Assembly (NCBI GenBank): GCA_973895155.1
Contig: OZ316891.1
Span: 11,904,001-11,968,000 of the forward strand
Length of the DNA stretch: 64,000 nt
Source of the DNA: Marsupella aquatica
Lineage: Eukaryota; Marchantiophyta
Reading direction: 5' to 3'
Part shown: piece by piece, positions 25,535 to 36,630 of the stretch
Numbering within the stretch: the first letter of the stretch is position 1
Layout of the letters: every line of letters begins with the position of its first letter
Made by a program: the position numbers and the translations under genes
The notes under the pieces: model-generated
The model's input: the letters and a program-made list of their open reading frames with translations, nothing else
The model's database searches: none
What the model was told of the DNA's origin: nothing

Positions 25535-25660
25535 TACAATGTATTCAGAATAATGCTTAGTAATTTAAAGATAATAATTGGGTTTCTGGTGCACATGAAA
25601 AAACAATGTATTCAGAATAATGCTTGATAATTTAAAGATAATAAATGGGTTTCTTGTGGT
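25535..25660. repeat. tandem duplication, 66 bp x 2
   Basis: CAATGTATTCAGAATAATGC followed by 'aatttaaagataata' and 'gggtttct' occurs from about 25538 and again from 25604. Near-identical, non-coding. Confidence 0.85.
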
Positions 25661-26539
25661 ATGGAGTGACATAGTACACAGTAGATTGTCACATTCTGAT
25701 GTGCACCAGGATGTGAGCTTTATGTACTGCTACTTGGGCACTCATTAATCTGTTGAACAGGGCAAAGATGCAGCAGATTTTGGCTTGATTTGCTTTGTGT
25801 CCTTCTTTTATCATTTGCTACTTTTGAGAGGATCAGGATGAGCTGCACTAGGGGGTCTCAATAGGCAGGCCTTCCACATTTTTACGCCAATTGACCGTCG
25901 ACCATGTTTACTCAGACGGTCTGAGGCAGGGATTTGCAAAATAATACTGAGATGCCCAGGGCAGGCTGCATTTGGACTTTCAAGTCTGTTGGGTGATCCC
26001 AAAATGACAAGGGATACAAGTACCGAGAGCACCCGCCATATCGATTTTTAAATTTGGTACACATGGATCACAGACAATGACTAAACACTGCAGCCTGGAC
26101 TTGTTGACCTAAGTAGTCGCCCGTCACTTTTTGGGTCATGTCCGTTCCAACCATAACATGGACGGCGGTATTTAACCGCGGCCCAAATATTGAGACCCCC
26201 TACTTTAGCGTTGGCTGAAAGGAAAAGTGGACAGGTTTTCATACACATTAATATATCCCAATTGACCTCCCACTGTTGTGCGTGTTGTAATTTGTGAGAA
26301 TATTTGAAGACTAATGCATTGTCTATTGTGAATTTCCCCAATGTCTCTTAACGAGCCAAACACATAATATGAAGCCCACCTGGACAAAGTGGTTTTCTCT
26401 GAAGCCCCCACGGATTTCCAAAGCTACGACAGACGGAGACAGAACATAAAAAGGCTGTTTGGATAACCCTCCTTGTAGTTTTCACTGACATTTACATTGT
26501 AAATGGCCTCCTGATTGTTTAGGGCTGCCTTCCATTAGT

Positions 26540-26830
26540 TTATGCGGGAGTAAGTCATTGCTCTTGCACAAGCTGTTCAGGGAGTCCTTCACAAAAGCAA
26601 AATGTCCTTCCCAAAAATGGTAAATTGCTGCTAATGCCCAAAATCACTTTGGGTGTGCTTGACAAAAGTGACTTGTCCTTTCCCAAAGTAGTGACTGGCT
26701 GCTCATGCACAAACTACTAATTGCATCGTTCACAAAAGTGAAGCATCCTTCCACAAAGTATTGTCTGAGTCGTTGCTCATGCCCAAATTACTTAGTGAGT
26801 CCACAAAAGCGAACTCTCCGTTGACAATTG
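26540..26830. repeat. degenerate tandem repeat, about 65-70 bp x 4
   Basis: A unit of the form 'gtc.ttcacaaaagYgaa.YgTCCttcccaaa.ta.t..ctgctgctcatgccca' recurs four times with substitutions and small indels. Non-coding. Confidence 0.7.
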
Positions 26831-27239
26831 GTTTATAATTTTTGACAATTTTTGCACTCATTGGCAATAAAGGAATTTTCTTAAAAACTTCTCAAACTTT
26901 GTCAGGTAATAGGCTGGACATCAAAGAGCATGTAGGAAAGATTTGAGCTCAGACATAGATCCAAAACCTATCAAAATAAATGCAGAAGTCCACCAAAAAC
27001 TAGATGTACAAGTCTGCCAAAATCAGCATTTTACAGTTGGTCAGGGCACCTGGAAATACTATTAGGCATCCTTCTCAAAAGTTAAATATTTGTGCAAAAG
27101 CAGCGCGCCTGTGTGAATTTTGGGTGGAACATGAGACCCATTGTTACACAATCCATGGTGATGGGCAAAACACACACCTTTGGTCCATCCAGGATTGAGT
27201 TTTGTCAAACACAAAGATATTTGAGAGGTGATTTGATTT

Positions 27240-28045
27240 GACGTGCAGGAAATGACCAATGATTTGCATTTGGATATATTTACGGATCCCCATGGGAAGT
27301 TCCTTCCAAAATCCTTGGAAGCACGTGCAACCACATAAGCACTATTGGTCACAAGAACTGTTTGTTATGCAAAAAACACCAAACAAGACCATGTGTGTTT
27401 GAAACAAGTCAAAAAATAATAATTAGACCTTGTAACTGTAAAAACAATTGAAAACTGAAAAATAACATTTCAAATAAACAAAGAAAGGGGTGAAAAGGGG
27501 GTAAAATAAAATAATCTTTGGATGGGTTGTGATTGATATATCAGTGTTTTCCAGTAGATTGTATGAGTTTTCTATTCAATTAACAAATTTTGGAATAACC
27601 ATGGGTAGAAAGAAACTCTTCAACTGCTGTAACATTTACCAAGATAACATAAGAAACCTTTCGATTACTATGAAAAAAGGAACACCAAAAGAACAAAAGA
27701 AACCCTTTGACTACTATGGATAAAGAAATACCAAAAGAATGTAAGTAAGAAACCCTTTGGAAAAAGGAACACCAAGGGAACATAAGAAATCTCTTGACTA
27801 CTATGGATAAAGGAATACCAAAGGAATATAATGAAGAAAACACTTTGGCTTCTATACCATTTTGCATGGACTCTATGGACGTAGGACTACCAAGCAAACA
27901 TTGTGCATGCACTTCTTCCATGAATAATTTATTCATTTTGTCCTCTCATTTTCATATTCAAATTTATTCCAATATCCAATTTATGTCTTTTAATTTAGTT
28001 GTTGAATACCATCAAACTTACATAACCAAGGGGTACTCAAACTAA
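27240..28045. repeat. family C dispersed repeat, copy 2
   Basis: Same-strand relative of 12200-13630. Shared landmarks in order are 'cttccaaaatYcttgga', ATTAGACCTTGTAACT, 'cagtgttttcYRgta', 'gtagaaagaaac', several 'taagaaaccctttgactactatgga' units (27.6-27.85 kb) and AACCAAGGGGTACTCAAACT near 28024-28043. Internal short tandem units explain the overlapping open frames. Confidence 0.65.
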
Positions 28046-29178
28046 TTGTCATTCCAACACTTAACTGGGAAACGCAGTCCCGCAAGTACAGAATCAATAT
28101 CTGATTGTTCTATTCATATTTATATTCTGAAGTATGAACCGTTGAAAATGTCTGCTTGAACGGAAAGTATCTTTTCTAAGTTACATCAAGTTGTCTAAAC
28201 AAATTCAAAATTAAAGAAAGGAGGGTCAGCCAGCAGAAAATCGATACATAGACGATCATTGTGACTAGCCTGACAAAGGGCAATTCATTATTCCATACGG
28301 ATCTTCTCAATATTGTATGTGGTGAGTCCGTCAATTACTCTGTCCAGTGAGGCTGTGTCTTGGATTCCAATTGTAGCACGGGATGAGGTTTGATTAATCA
28401 TAATCAGGAGGTGAATATTGAGTAGCACAACTTGATACGCAGATTACGACATTTCAAAATACGAATCTGTCAGTCTGCTGGATCACAGTTGGCTCCCGTA
28501 CAGGGCTTGATTGCTTCTGGTGTGGACTTCGCTTTACACAGTTAGGTGCTGATTAGAGCTGGGTCAATTCTGTTATCTTCATACGCTCATGTACCACTAT
28601 CGCCTTAGTTTGGATTGTTCTTGCTGAAGGTATCCATTTGGGCAGGTACAATTTACAATTCTACATGGAACGCATGAATCTGGTAGCCATTAATAGTGTA
28701 ACTATAGCCTCCAGACTGATCCCTACGAAATGAGTTCTGAGTGCATTACAAGAGTGACAGCTTCATCAGCAAAGTTTGAACCAATTCATGTCTTCTAGAT
28801 TTAAAGAAGTTTACACAACTCAACAAGTGCGCAGCCAGTAGTGCGGTCATGGATTTTAGAGTTTAAGCATTGCCAAGTGTCTTGAGAAGTTGCATGGTTC
28901 CATCAGTGCCTCAAAAACAAAGCGACTGGTTGGAGACAAACTTAGTGACTTCTCATTTTCAAATGTAGCAAATGGACGGCATAAAATGGTGCCAGAAATA
29001 TACGGCTTGAACAGAACATTCTCCAGAAAGTTTCTTCCCCAATATTTCAAGAACAATCGAAACTACACGAAGCAAGTTCACGATCGCCACAACCTGGTTC
29101 CTCCATACGCCTTCCAATTAGTCTTTGGACATACTACAGACAAAGCTTCCAGCAATTAGATTGGGGCCAAAGACCTAC
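28046..29178. other. 3' flank of the WAT1-like gene
   Basis: Contains the expected 3' untranslated side of the minus-strand transporter and intergenic DNA. The 89-codon plus-strand frame at 28890-29159 has no family signature. Confidence 0.4.
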
Positions 29179-32100
29179 CTACCTAAGCAGAGGCTCTTCC
29201 AAGCTTGAGGTAGCTTTGATTGTTGGTAGGCCATCAGGAGTTGGTACAGCTTCTTTAGATAGTGAACCCAGCTTTCGACCCAGAATTTTTCCCCAGGTGA
29301 TCAAATATAGTCCGCCAATGATGAGCAGAGTTCCCAATACGCTGCATACGAATCGGCTTGCTGAGCACTAAGTGGGTCTGAAATTGTTTTTCCAGAAAAA
29401 AAAATCTCACACTTATGCACTGCTTATACCAGTTTCAGGTAAACTCTTTTAAAGACTCCGGCCCAAAGCTGGAAAGATTAAATCAACACAACATGCAAGA
29501 GACACGACCGGAAGTTACAGAGTCCAGACAATAAAACCCAAATTGGGGTATACCTTCCCAAATGAATGCTTTCACCAAGAAAAATAAGCGCAAGAGTACT
29601 CGTGGCAAATGGCTGGAGAGGGTTGTATGTAGCTATGAGCACGGGACCGGCCTTTTGTATTGCCCACGCCTGGAGTGCAAAGTTTGCACCTGAAGATATC
29701 ACGCCCTGAACATCAGCAACTTCTCACACCCATTAGAGGATCCCAGGTGAATTCGACTTGTGCTAGTCCACATCTGCCATAACCCCGTGTTACGTTAGAT
29801 CATATCAGAAACTGTCGACTAAAGATGAACAGAATTAAACAATTAAGATGATAAGAATACTAACCAAGTATAACACTGAGATTATAGTTGAAGGCTGATG
29901 ATAAATGACCCATTTAGAACTGTCCTGAACAGTAATGAGTCCTAGAATTGCAAGCATAAGGTCACCAACGATAAATGTAAGTGCTGCCATAGAGAGTGGT
30001 GCTGGGAATCTTTCCAAAAGTGGAACCTGCCAACAGCGAGAAGTCAAATGTGTTATGAATTTTCTGGCCGTGCACGTCTAGTGCCCTTGAATGATATTAG
30101 CCCGAAAAGGTGCCACTCGACTATCACTGATTGAAAGGGCGTTTCTTCAAAATGAGTTCAACCATACATGCTGCCAGAACAAAACAATACTGCACTGCTA
30201 GAAAAAACTTTCATAATAATAGGAGTCAATTATGGCGTCTAATTTCTACCTGTAGTGAGATGAAGACAGACAAAGCTAGTCCCGCAAGTAAAAATAAGAT
30301 CACACCAATCTGCCAGGTTTGTATGCCAAGGTCTAGCATGGTAACTGGAGAGGAGCCATTGCCATCAACTTGCAATTCTGATCCAGGACTATTATATAAG
30401 CCTGGGGAAAGGGCGCCTAGAATTGCAGGGCCCTCGTAAACGGCTACAACTACACCCCCGCCGACGGCACATATAAAGCCTCCAACTTTTGCTTGCCCGT
30501 CAAACCTTCTCCAATTGATATCCTCCAAACTGCATGAAAGAATTTACATAAGTTTCGACTAAATAATACAAATTCTTACAGCAACATAGAAATTGAATTC
30601 GCAACGGCCTAAAGAAACCATATAGTAGAGCGGTGTCCAGGGAAGCCTTCAGAAGAGCCAACAATCAGTTGCAAACTATATTTGATTGTGTACAAATTGG
30701 CCCAGGAGAACCACATTTCAAGGAGAAAGATTTTTCACAATAAACAGTCCGTATGATTAAGAAACAACTGTCAGTGGGGCTAATCACTCGGATTTACGTA
30801 TGTAGTTATCTAAAGCTCGTACATTTTTCTGGAACCCGACTGTTTTTCCTAAGCTCCATATTCGAAAAAATGGGAGCATTGTGACAGAAGCTTTACCCAA
30901 ATACTGCTGAGATGAAGAATACGCAAATTGGAACTGTGATAGAAATAATAGAAGAAAGTGACGCGGTTGCCAGTTTTAAGCCGAACAGCACCATCAGTTG
31001 GCTGCCAAATATCCTGCCGATCATAGTTTCAAGAAAATTCTCCATAAGGAAATCAGCAGGAGCACTTCCCTCAAAAAACCTTGTACCAGGGCAGTGCCAA
31101 GAAACTAGGCTGTCATAGAACGTGATGTTATGGAATTTGGAGATAGGAAGGACGCTTCATACCCCAGGATATAAACCATGAAGACTTCAGAAAGGCAGAG
31201 CAAACGCTGATCTAAAACTGGACCTCAGTTCTATCCCGAGCAAAAATCACACATAGACGGATCCAATTCCAAAAAGTCGTGATTGTAGCCAAGTTTGCCG
31301 CAATTGTGTTGCTAATTAAAATAATGGTCGACATGAAATCCCTTCGCTAATGCTTAGCAACGTTCCTAATCATCAAGGATTAATTACAGTTGTGTTGAAT
31401 TCTGAGAGGCTGGAAAATTCTGTATTCAAGTTCTTATATCGAAGCAACACATAGCACCGGCTATTCCTGTGGGACTTTGGACGGAAGCTGCAGGGTTTGC
31501 AAAGTCGATACTAAAACGCTCTCCCATAAATTTCTCAACCCGTGATTTGTGAATTTGAATATAGAGTTATACAAATGTACCCAAGTATTCGGAGTAACAA
31601 TCACTACAGCTAGTACTGCACTGACAATCATTTGAAAATCAAGCTGCAACAGCAGTCGACCGTGCGACCTCAGATGGTACTCCCTCCGTCAACACTTCTA
31701 CAAATAAATGTCACGCACTTAATGAGGTAATTGTCCTCATGGAAAATGTCATTTAAACTTCTAAATTAAACCCACTTGGAAAGCACTCTGAACGTTATGG
31801 TGCAGTAGACTTGTAGATCTCCTTCACAACTCCTCTCAAAGATGATGGTACACTAGTTCAAGTGGAAATTTCTTTGTTAGAAGTGGTGCTCGATCTTATT
31901 CCAGCACTAAAGCGACAGATGCCACCAGGCTATTCTTGCGGAACTTTGACTGGAGCTGCGAGTATACGAAATCAATTAAAATTCTCTCCAATTAATATCC
32001 CTACCCAATTGTGGATGTAGAGTGAGAGATGTGGCCAACTATTCTCAGAAACAGGGGGAGGAGTTACTTATGCCGTCAAGCTTCAGCGGAGCAGCCTTGA

Positions 32101-33763
32101 TTATCATTCTAAGTCTGAATGCCAGGAGAGTAACGAGTTGAGACACTCAAAATCCGGCTCCCCATTTAGTAGGAATGTCAGTGCAGGGAAGCTTCGTTAA
32201 AGGTTGCGCGGGGCAGGATTTGGTCACACCACAGAAGTACGACAGGAACCCCCACGGAACACCGCAGACCAAATATGCGAGGCATTTCCACAAGCAGCCG
32301 GATATCACTAACAACGCTGCAGGCATCAAGAGAACATACTCGTAGTCAAGAAGAAGACGGCGGTTCCTGGCGGTTCCTATCTTACTTCTGTGCAGTAACA
32401 AATGAGACCACACCCAAACCTCTTAGGAATGCACACCATTACGGGGTGAAAAATTGATTAGCTGGACCGATTGCGAGTCAAATCAAGCACACCACTTTCG
32501 TCTCCATAGAACGTACAGGAACGGAGTGAAATGCCAACCCAATTATTCCAACAAGCAGAAGCAGTGTTATCGTCGTTGAGTCGAGGCGGCTGCGTTTCCC
32601 TCTACAAAAATCAACCACATATCCATAAAAGTCAGATTTCCAGCAAAATACTCCATTGTCATTACTCAGTAACCGGAGACCTGAAAAATTATGGGAAAAT
32701 GATGAACGAGGATGAACGCCATATTTTCGTCAAACGAAGAAGCTCCAGCTCGTAAAATCAATTGGTTTAACCTTGGACAACTTCACGCACCATCCATTCG
32801 CCTCTTCAATTTGACAAAAAACCTTTTCATGACATGCATTGAACTGTCGGCTCTGCCTATTCAGAATAACTAAGCTCTGGGACCTTGTCCCTCTTTCGCC
32901 AGAAAACATAATAAAAGAGAAACCTCTCTTCTTCAAGGTGACAGAAATGAGCTCGAAAACCAACTGGCACCGGTCAGTTGGCCAGGGGTTCGGCCTAGAA
33001 CAGCGAGGTCCTAGGTTCAATCCTCCTCCACATGCAAGGGTTCAATCTCCATCTCCCCTCTATATGCAAAGGTTGTGGAGGGTGAATGTGTGTGGTGTAG
33101 TGGTGTGGTCCTGGGTTTTCTCATCCTCTGGCTGGCCCACTTTGGGACTCTAGTCCAACCCTCTCTCCCTCCTAGTACTGGGTATGAACCCCCTTGTGGG
33201 CTACCCGATAGAGGTGCATGCTCAGGAGTTATGGGTCTCTTGGATGGGTCAGCTTTTGGTATTCAAAGCAAAGTAAGAAAGTGAGCTAAGGCAAAGTAAG
33301 GAATTGAGCTCGAAGTTCAGGTACTCATACCCAATCATTCATTAAACCCGTTCCTCCGGCACTCTAAATATAAACTGCGTGTTGACGAGATTAACTAGCG
33401 TTCAGCATATGAACTGATTGTTCACGAGATTAATCAGCGTTCAGCTGCCAACAATGTACGATGCCGGACTCATATTTTCATTCAGTCACCAACTGTCCTA
33501 TTTGTCATGATATTGCCGCAGAGCTGGAGCTGCCAGGATGCATACCTCTCGGCAAAATAAGCCAATGGGGCAATTGTAAAGATTGCAATCACATCCCGCT
33601 GCACAGCCAACACGATTGGGTTGACACCATTGGTCAGAGCAGCCTTGGCGACGATGTTGGCGCCCGCATACCCACACTGCACCAGCACCAGCGCCCCATG
33701 GACGCTCCAGAGAATCCCTGCTGGAGGTTCCGATGTAGGAACAACGGAGGAAAGAGGAGCCAT
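29179..33763 (-). CDS. WAT1-related / UMAMIT-type EamA transporter, seven coding exons
   Basis: Membrane transporter of the plant drug/metabolite superfamily; relatives export amino acids or auxin. Exons (minus strand): 33763-33546, 32387-32292, 31013-30897, 30529-30250, 30026-29865, 29705-29554, 29341-29179. Spliced length is about 395 residues, normal for the family. Signatures: VQCGYAGANIVAKAALTNG and AVQRDVIA (exon 1), FGLKLATASLSSIISITVP (exon 3), VPLLERFPAPLSM (exon 5), SSGANFALQAWAIQKAGPV and NPLQP (exon 6), LLIIGGLYLITWGK (exon 7), and a C-terminal EEPLLR, giving about ten predicted helices in two EamA repeats. Splice phases agree at every junction (2,2,2,0,0,2). All introns are GT-AG; the exon 2 donor (GTGGAA, 32291-32286) is weak, and exon 2 is the least conserved part, so that boundary is inferred. 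A SINE sits in intron 1. Substrate unknown. Confidence 0.88.
31456..32052. repeat. diverged duplication inside intron 2 of the WAT1-like gene
   Basis: Segments at about 31456-31595 and 31925-32052 resemble each other: 'ccRggctattcYtgYggRactttg', then 'ggaagctgc/ggagctgc', then 'ctctcc.ataaat/ctctccaattaat'. They are same-strand and about 470 bp apart. Neither copy translates into a WAT1-family exon, so this looks like an ordinary intronic duplication. Confidence 0.5.
32958..33300 (+). mobile_element. tRNA-derived SINE, copy 1 (343 bp), in WAT1-like intron 1
   Basis: The 5' part resembles a tRNA gene with RNA polymerase III promoter boxes: an A-box-like GGTCAGTTGGCCAGG (from 32971) and a B-box GGTTCAATCCT (33014-33024). 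The body matches the SINE at 49415-49742 ('tgtggagggt.aatgtgtgtg', 'ggcccactttg', 'aaccctctctccctcctagt'). Near-identical 14-nt flanks (32944-32957 and 33301-33314, 13 of 14, sharing TGAGCTCGAA) are its target duplication. The 3' end is A/G-rich (AAGTAAG units). Antisense to the host gene. Confidence 0.85.
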
Positions 33764-34186
33764 GCTTCCAAAATTGAAATGGCTGGCTTCGATGTTGGAA
33801 CAGATGGTTTAGCTCTGCTCTGCTTCTGAAGACGATCTTTGTCAGCTACGTCCCGAAATATTTTTGTGCTGTTCTATAGCCTCTGTTTTATATGTGGCGT
33901 TTTTTCACTTCTTTGGTCTTTTGGTTTTTGTACTTTGTTTATCTCTTTTTCAGAAATTAAATTTGATGGTTGATTTTTCCTTTGTCTGAAGCTCATTCTG
34001 ATCTTCTAAGCATCAATAATACAGCACGTGATTTATTATATTAGTTCCATGGGATGTCCACTGAAGACAAACGTGACCTGGGTTCTTATAGTTGTTATTT
34101 CTAGAGCTTTGCTCAGGTATTGGCAAGTCACTGTCTACATTGCACTTAAAGTAGGTAGCCTAGAGGGTCACTGCCTTCACTATAAT
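33764..34186. other. 5' flank of the WAT1-like gene
   Basis: Should contain the minus-strand promoter and leader. It is T-rich on the plus strand around 33.88-33.97 kb. No further gene is visible. Confidence 0.4.
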
Positions 34187-34540
34187 TAATTACACTGTTC
34201 ACCATAATTAGTGTGACTAACACTAATTTGAGAGCACCCACTTTCAGGGTCTATTTGTGAATTAATGTTAGTCACACTAATTTTACGCACATGAATTAGT
34301 GTTACTATGGTCTTAAAAGTGGCAAAATAGAGAGAAAAAAATTATTTTGAAAAATATACAACAATTAGTGTTATTTTGGACTAAAGATCAGTCATTTTTA
34401 AAAAGCAATTTATACTAAAGTGAACCAAATCTGTTTTTGAAAACCAACAAAAATTAGTGTTACTTGGACTCAAAATCATTTTTATCAAAATAACATTCAT
34501 TTTATAGGAACACTAATTTTTGCATAACACTAATTACGAT
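34187..34540. repeat. AT-rich block of inverted ATTAGTG motifs
   Basis: ATTAGTGT or its complement ACACTAAT recurs about nine times. A 22-bp segment at about 34196-34217 reappears as its reverse complement at about 34263-34284, so the block can fold. GTAGGTA-CCTAGAG phrases occur on both sides (about 34152 and 34548) in the same orientation. Possibly an eroded small inverted-repeat transposon. Confidence 0.5.
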
Positions 34541-34775
34541 TAACAATGTAGGTACCCTAGAGTGAGGGTCTAGACTCCATTATTTGTGTGAAACCAATAT
34601 TTTAGGCTTACATTAAAGTTACCAATGTTAAGTATGGGCTAACATTGATAATGGCTACAAAAAGTACCATTTGTATTGATACTAATTAATTACTCACTAA
34701 TCGGAGAGCAACTTGCCAGGCACAGCCCCCAAGGAAAAATCCCACGTCATGACGTCAATACATTTGGCATCATAG

Positions 34776-34785
34776 CTACTGATCA
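34776..34785 (+). other. left target-site duplication of the Mutator-like element
   Basis: CTACTGATCA, repeated exactly and in the same orientation at 35788-35797. Confidence 0.88.
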
Positions 34786-35787
34786 GAGATATATGCTTGA
34801 TGGGCCCCCTGGTGAACCTTTCTTACCTGATGGGTCCCTAGGTAACTTTTTTTACCAAGTAGGACCCCTCTTAATGACCAGTACACCTGTTCTTGTGTGG
34901 TGCCTACACCTGTCCTTGTGTGGTGCCTACTATGTATGGTGACTCCAAGCAAACTGCATAGTTGAACCGTGCAGTCAACCTTGCATGGTCGACCGAGAAA
35001 CCATGGAGATGATTCGAGAGAAACCGCAAAAAGAGGCTACCGCTGTCAAAACTATGATTTGAAAACAATATGCATTATGTCTTTGGATTCAATGGGTTAA
35101 TGCCTGAAGACTCAATGGATTATGTCTTCCCGTGTTTCAAGGTTTAGGGTTTAGGGTGTACCCCGACACCTTTGGGTTTGTCTTCTTTTGAAATTGTTTG
35201 TATGCATTGCACAGGGAGTATTACCATTTTTTGAGCGCAATTGTCAATCATTTGCCAATTTTTGTTGTGGCGGCAGTAGGCAAATTCTGAACATTGAACT
35301 TGAATATTCTTTGTGGACATTTGGAGGTACCCCACATTGACGATGACAGTCGTGCATGGAAACATCATGAAAAACCCATGTGTGCAACGTGAAAAACATA
35401 CCTAATAACTAGTACCCCATGATACGGTAAAAATTTGAACCCCGAAGACATAATCCATTGTGTCTTCAGGCATTAACCCAGTGAATCCGAAGACATAATG
35501 CATATTGTCTTCAAATCGCAGTTTCGACAGTGGCAATCGCTTTTCGTGGTTTTTCCCGAATAATCTCTGTGGTTTCTCGGTTGACCATGTAAAGTCGACC
35601 GCACGGTTCAACTGTGCAGTTTGCTTGGAATCACCATACATAGTAGGCACCACACAAGGACAGGTGTAGGCACCACACAAGAACAAGTGTACTGGTCATT
35701 AAGAGGGGTCCTACTTGGTAAAAAAAGTTACCTAGGGGCCCATCAGGTAAGAAAGGTTCAACAGGGGGCCCATCAAGCATATATCTC
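34786..35787. mobile_element. non-autonomous Mutator-like foldback element (1,002 bp)
   Basis: Two inverted arms of about 340 bp (about 34786-35130 and 35445-35787) are highly similar. The outer ends are exact: GAGATATATGCTTGATGGGC on the left and its complement on the right. A 10-bp direct duplication, CTACTGATCA, abuts both ends. Long terminal inverted repeats with a 9-11 bp duplication are the hallmark of Mutator-superfamily elements. The centre (about 0.3 kb) encodes no transposase. The similar peptides read from the left arm (+) and the right arm (-) are mirror products of the inverted repeat, not genes. Confidence 0.88.
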
Positions 35788-35797
35788 CTACTGATCA
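35788..35797 (+). other. right target-site duplication of the Mutator-like element
   Basis: CTACTGATCA, identical to 34776-34785. Confidence 0.88.
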
Positions 35798-35817
35798 CTT
35801 CTGAAGTATGGGGACGA

Positions 35818-36630
35818 GTTATTGCATAATGCAAACAAACAGGAATTTTGGGTAGTGGGAGAGTGTTGTTAACTACCGTCTTCCCCCGAACACAGCGCCC
35901 GGGCGTTGTGCTCGAAAGTTGAAAATTTAGTGTCATTATACAAAAAAACATGTTTTCTTTGAACACAACGCCACATTTACACAGCACCCGGGCGTTGTGT
36001 TCGAATTTGGCATTGTGTTTGGGGACGACGTTGTGTTCAAACTTGGGCACTATGTTTGAGTGAGGGGTTTGCTGTAGTGTCTTCCATTACAATGAAGTGT
36101 TCGAAGTTGACGGTATGTTGGAGTGAGGACATTGTGAAAGCAAACAAAAAGCTATCGACAATGAGCGCACCCGTGAGCGCACTGAAAGCAAATATGTTTC
36201 ACATTATAATTATATGCCACTATTCAAACACAATGTTAATTTTCAAACACAACGCCAATATTCAAACACAACGCCACATGTTACAAAAATCCAAAACAAA
36301 GTGTCAAAACTCAAACACAACGCCCAGGGCTCACTAATCTAATATAACGCCCCTTGACTCACTATTCGAATATAATGCCCGGGCGCTGTGTTCGGGGGAA
36401 GACGGTAGTCACTAGTGATTTTAAATTTCGTTCTATTTTTGTTGCCTTTTATATTTTATTGTTTTTTTAAGACTCCTGATGGCTAACAAGTTTGCTAGCC
36501 AAAATATGAGTCCCACAAATGGATGTTACCAACCAGGTTGTATTAGCAAGACACTCACATATAGAAATATAAGCCTGGGGTTATGTGAATTAAAAAAATG
36601 CTCTTGCGAGGAAAATTTTACAATGACCCC
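35818..36630 (+). mobile_element. family B MITE, copy 3, split by a nested element
   Basis: The left part (35818-35871) matches the family B end ('ataatgc.a.caaacaggaRttttg..tag'), and the right part (36410-36630) continues the family B body ('ttttaaattt', 'aagactcc.gatggctaRc', 'ggatgttaccaaccagg', 'caatgacccc'). The 538-bp family D element lies between them, so it inserted into this copy. The right end has lost the terminal inverted repeat, and the central palindrome is eroded (GGCTAACAAGTTTGCTAGCC). Confidence 0.75.
35872..36409. mobile_element. family D TIR element (538 bp) nested in family B copy 3
   Basis: The ends are a 33-34 bp inverted repeat: the left starts ACTACCGTCTTCCCCCGAAC (35872-35904) and the right is its complement ending at 36409, identical over 33 bp. 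Inside, CAACGCC/GGCGTTGTG motifs recur many times in both orientations, so the whole element can fold. No transposase frame. I could not identify a convincing target duplication, so the superfamily is open. Confidence 0.85.

Noticed and set aside
35146-35160. TTTAGGG repeated twice, like plant telomere repeats
   Set aside because: Only two units within the centre of a transposon; too short for an interstitial telomere tract.
34676-36050. Two similar peptides, one plus strand (34676-34942) and one minus strand (35631-36050)
   Set aside because: They are the two arms of the Mutator-like inverted repeat read in opposite directions, not a gene family.
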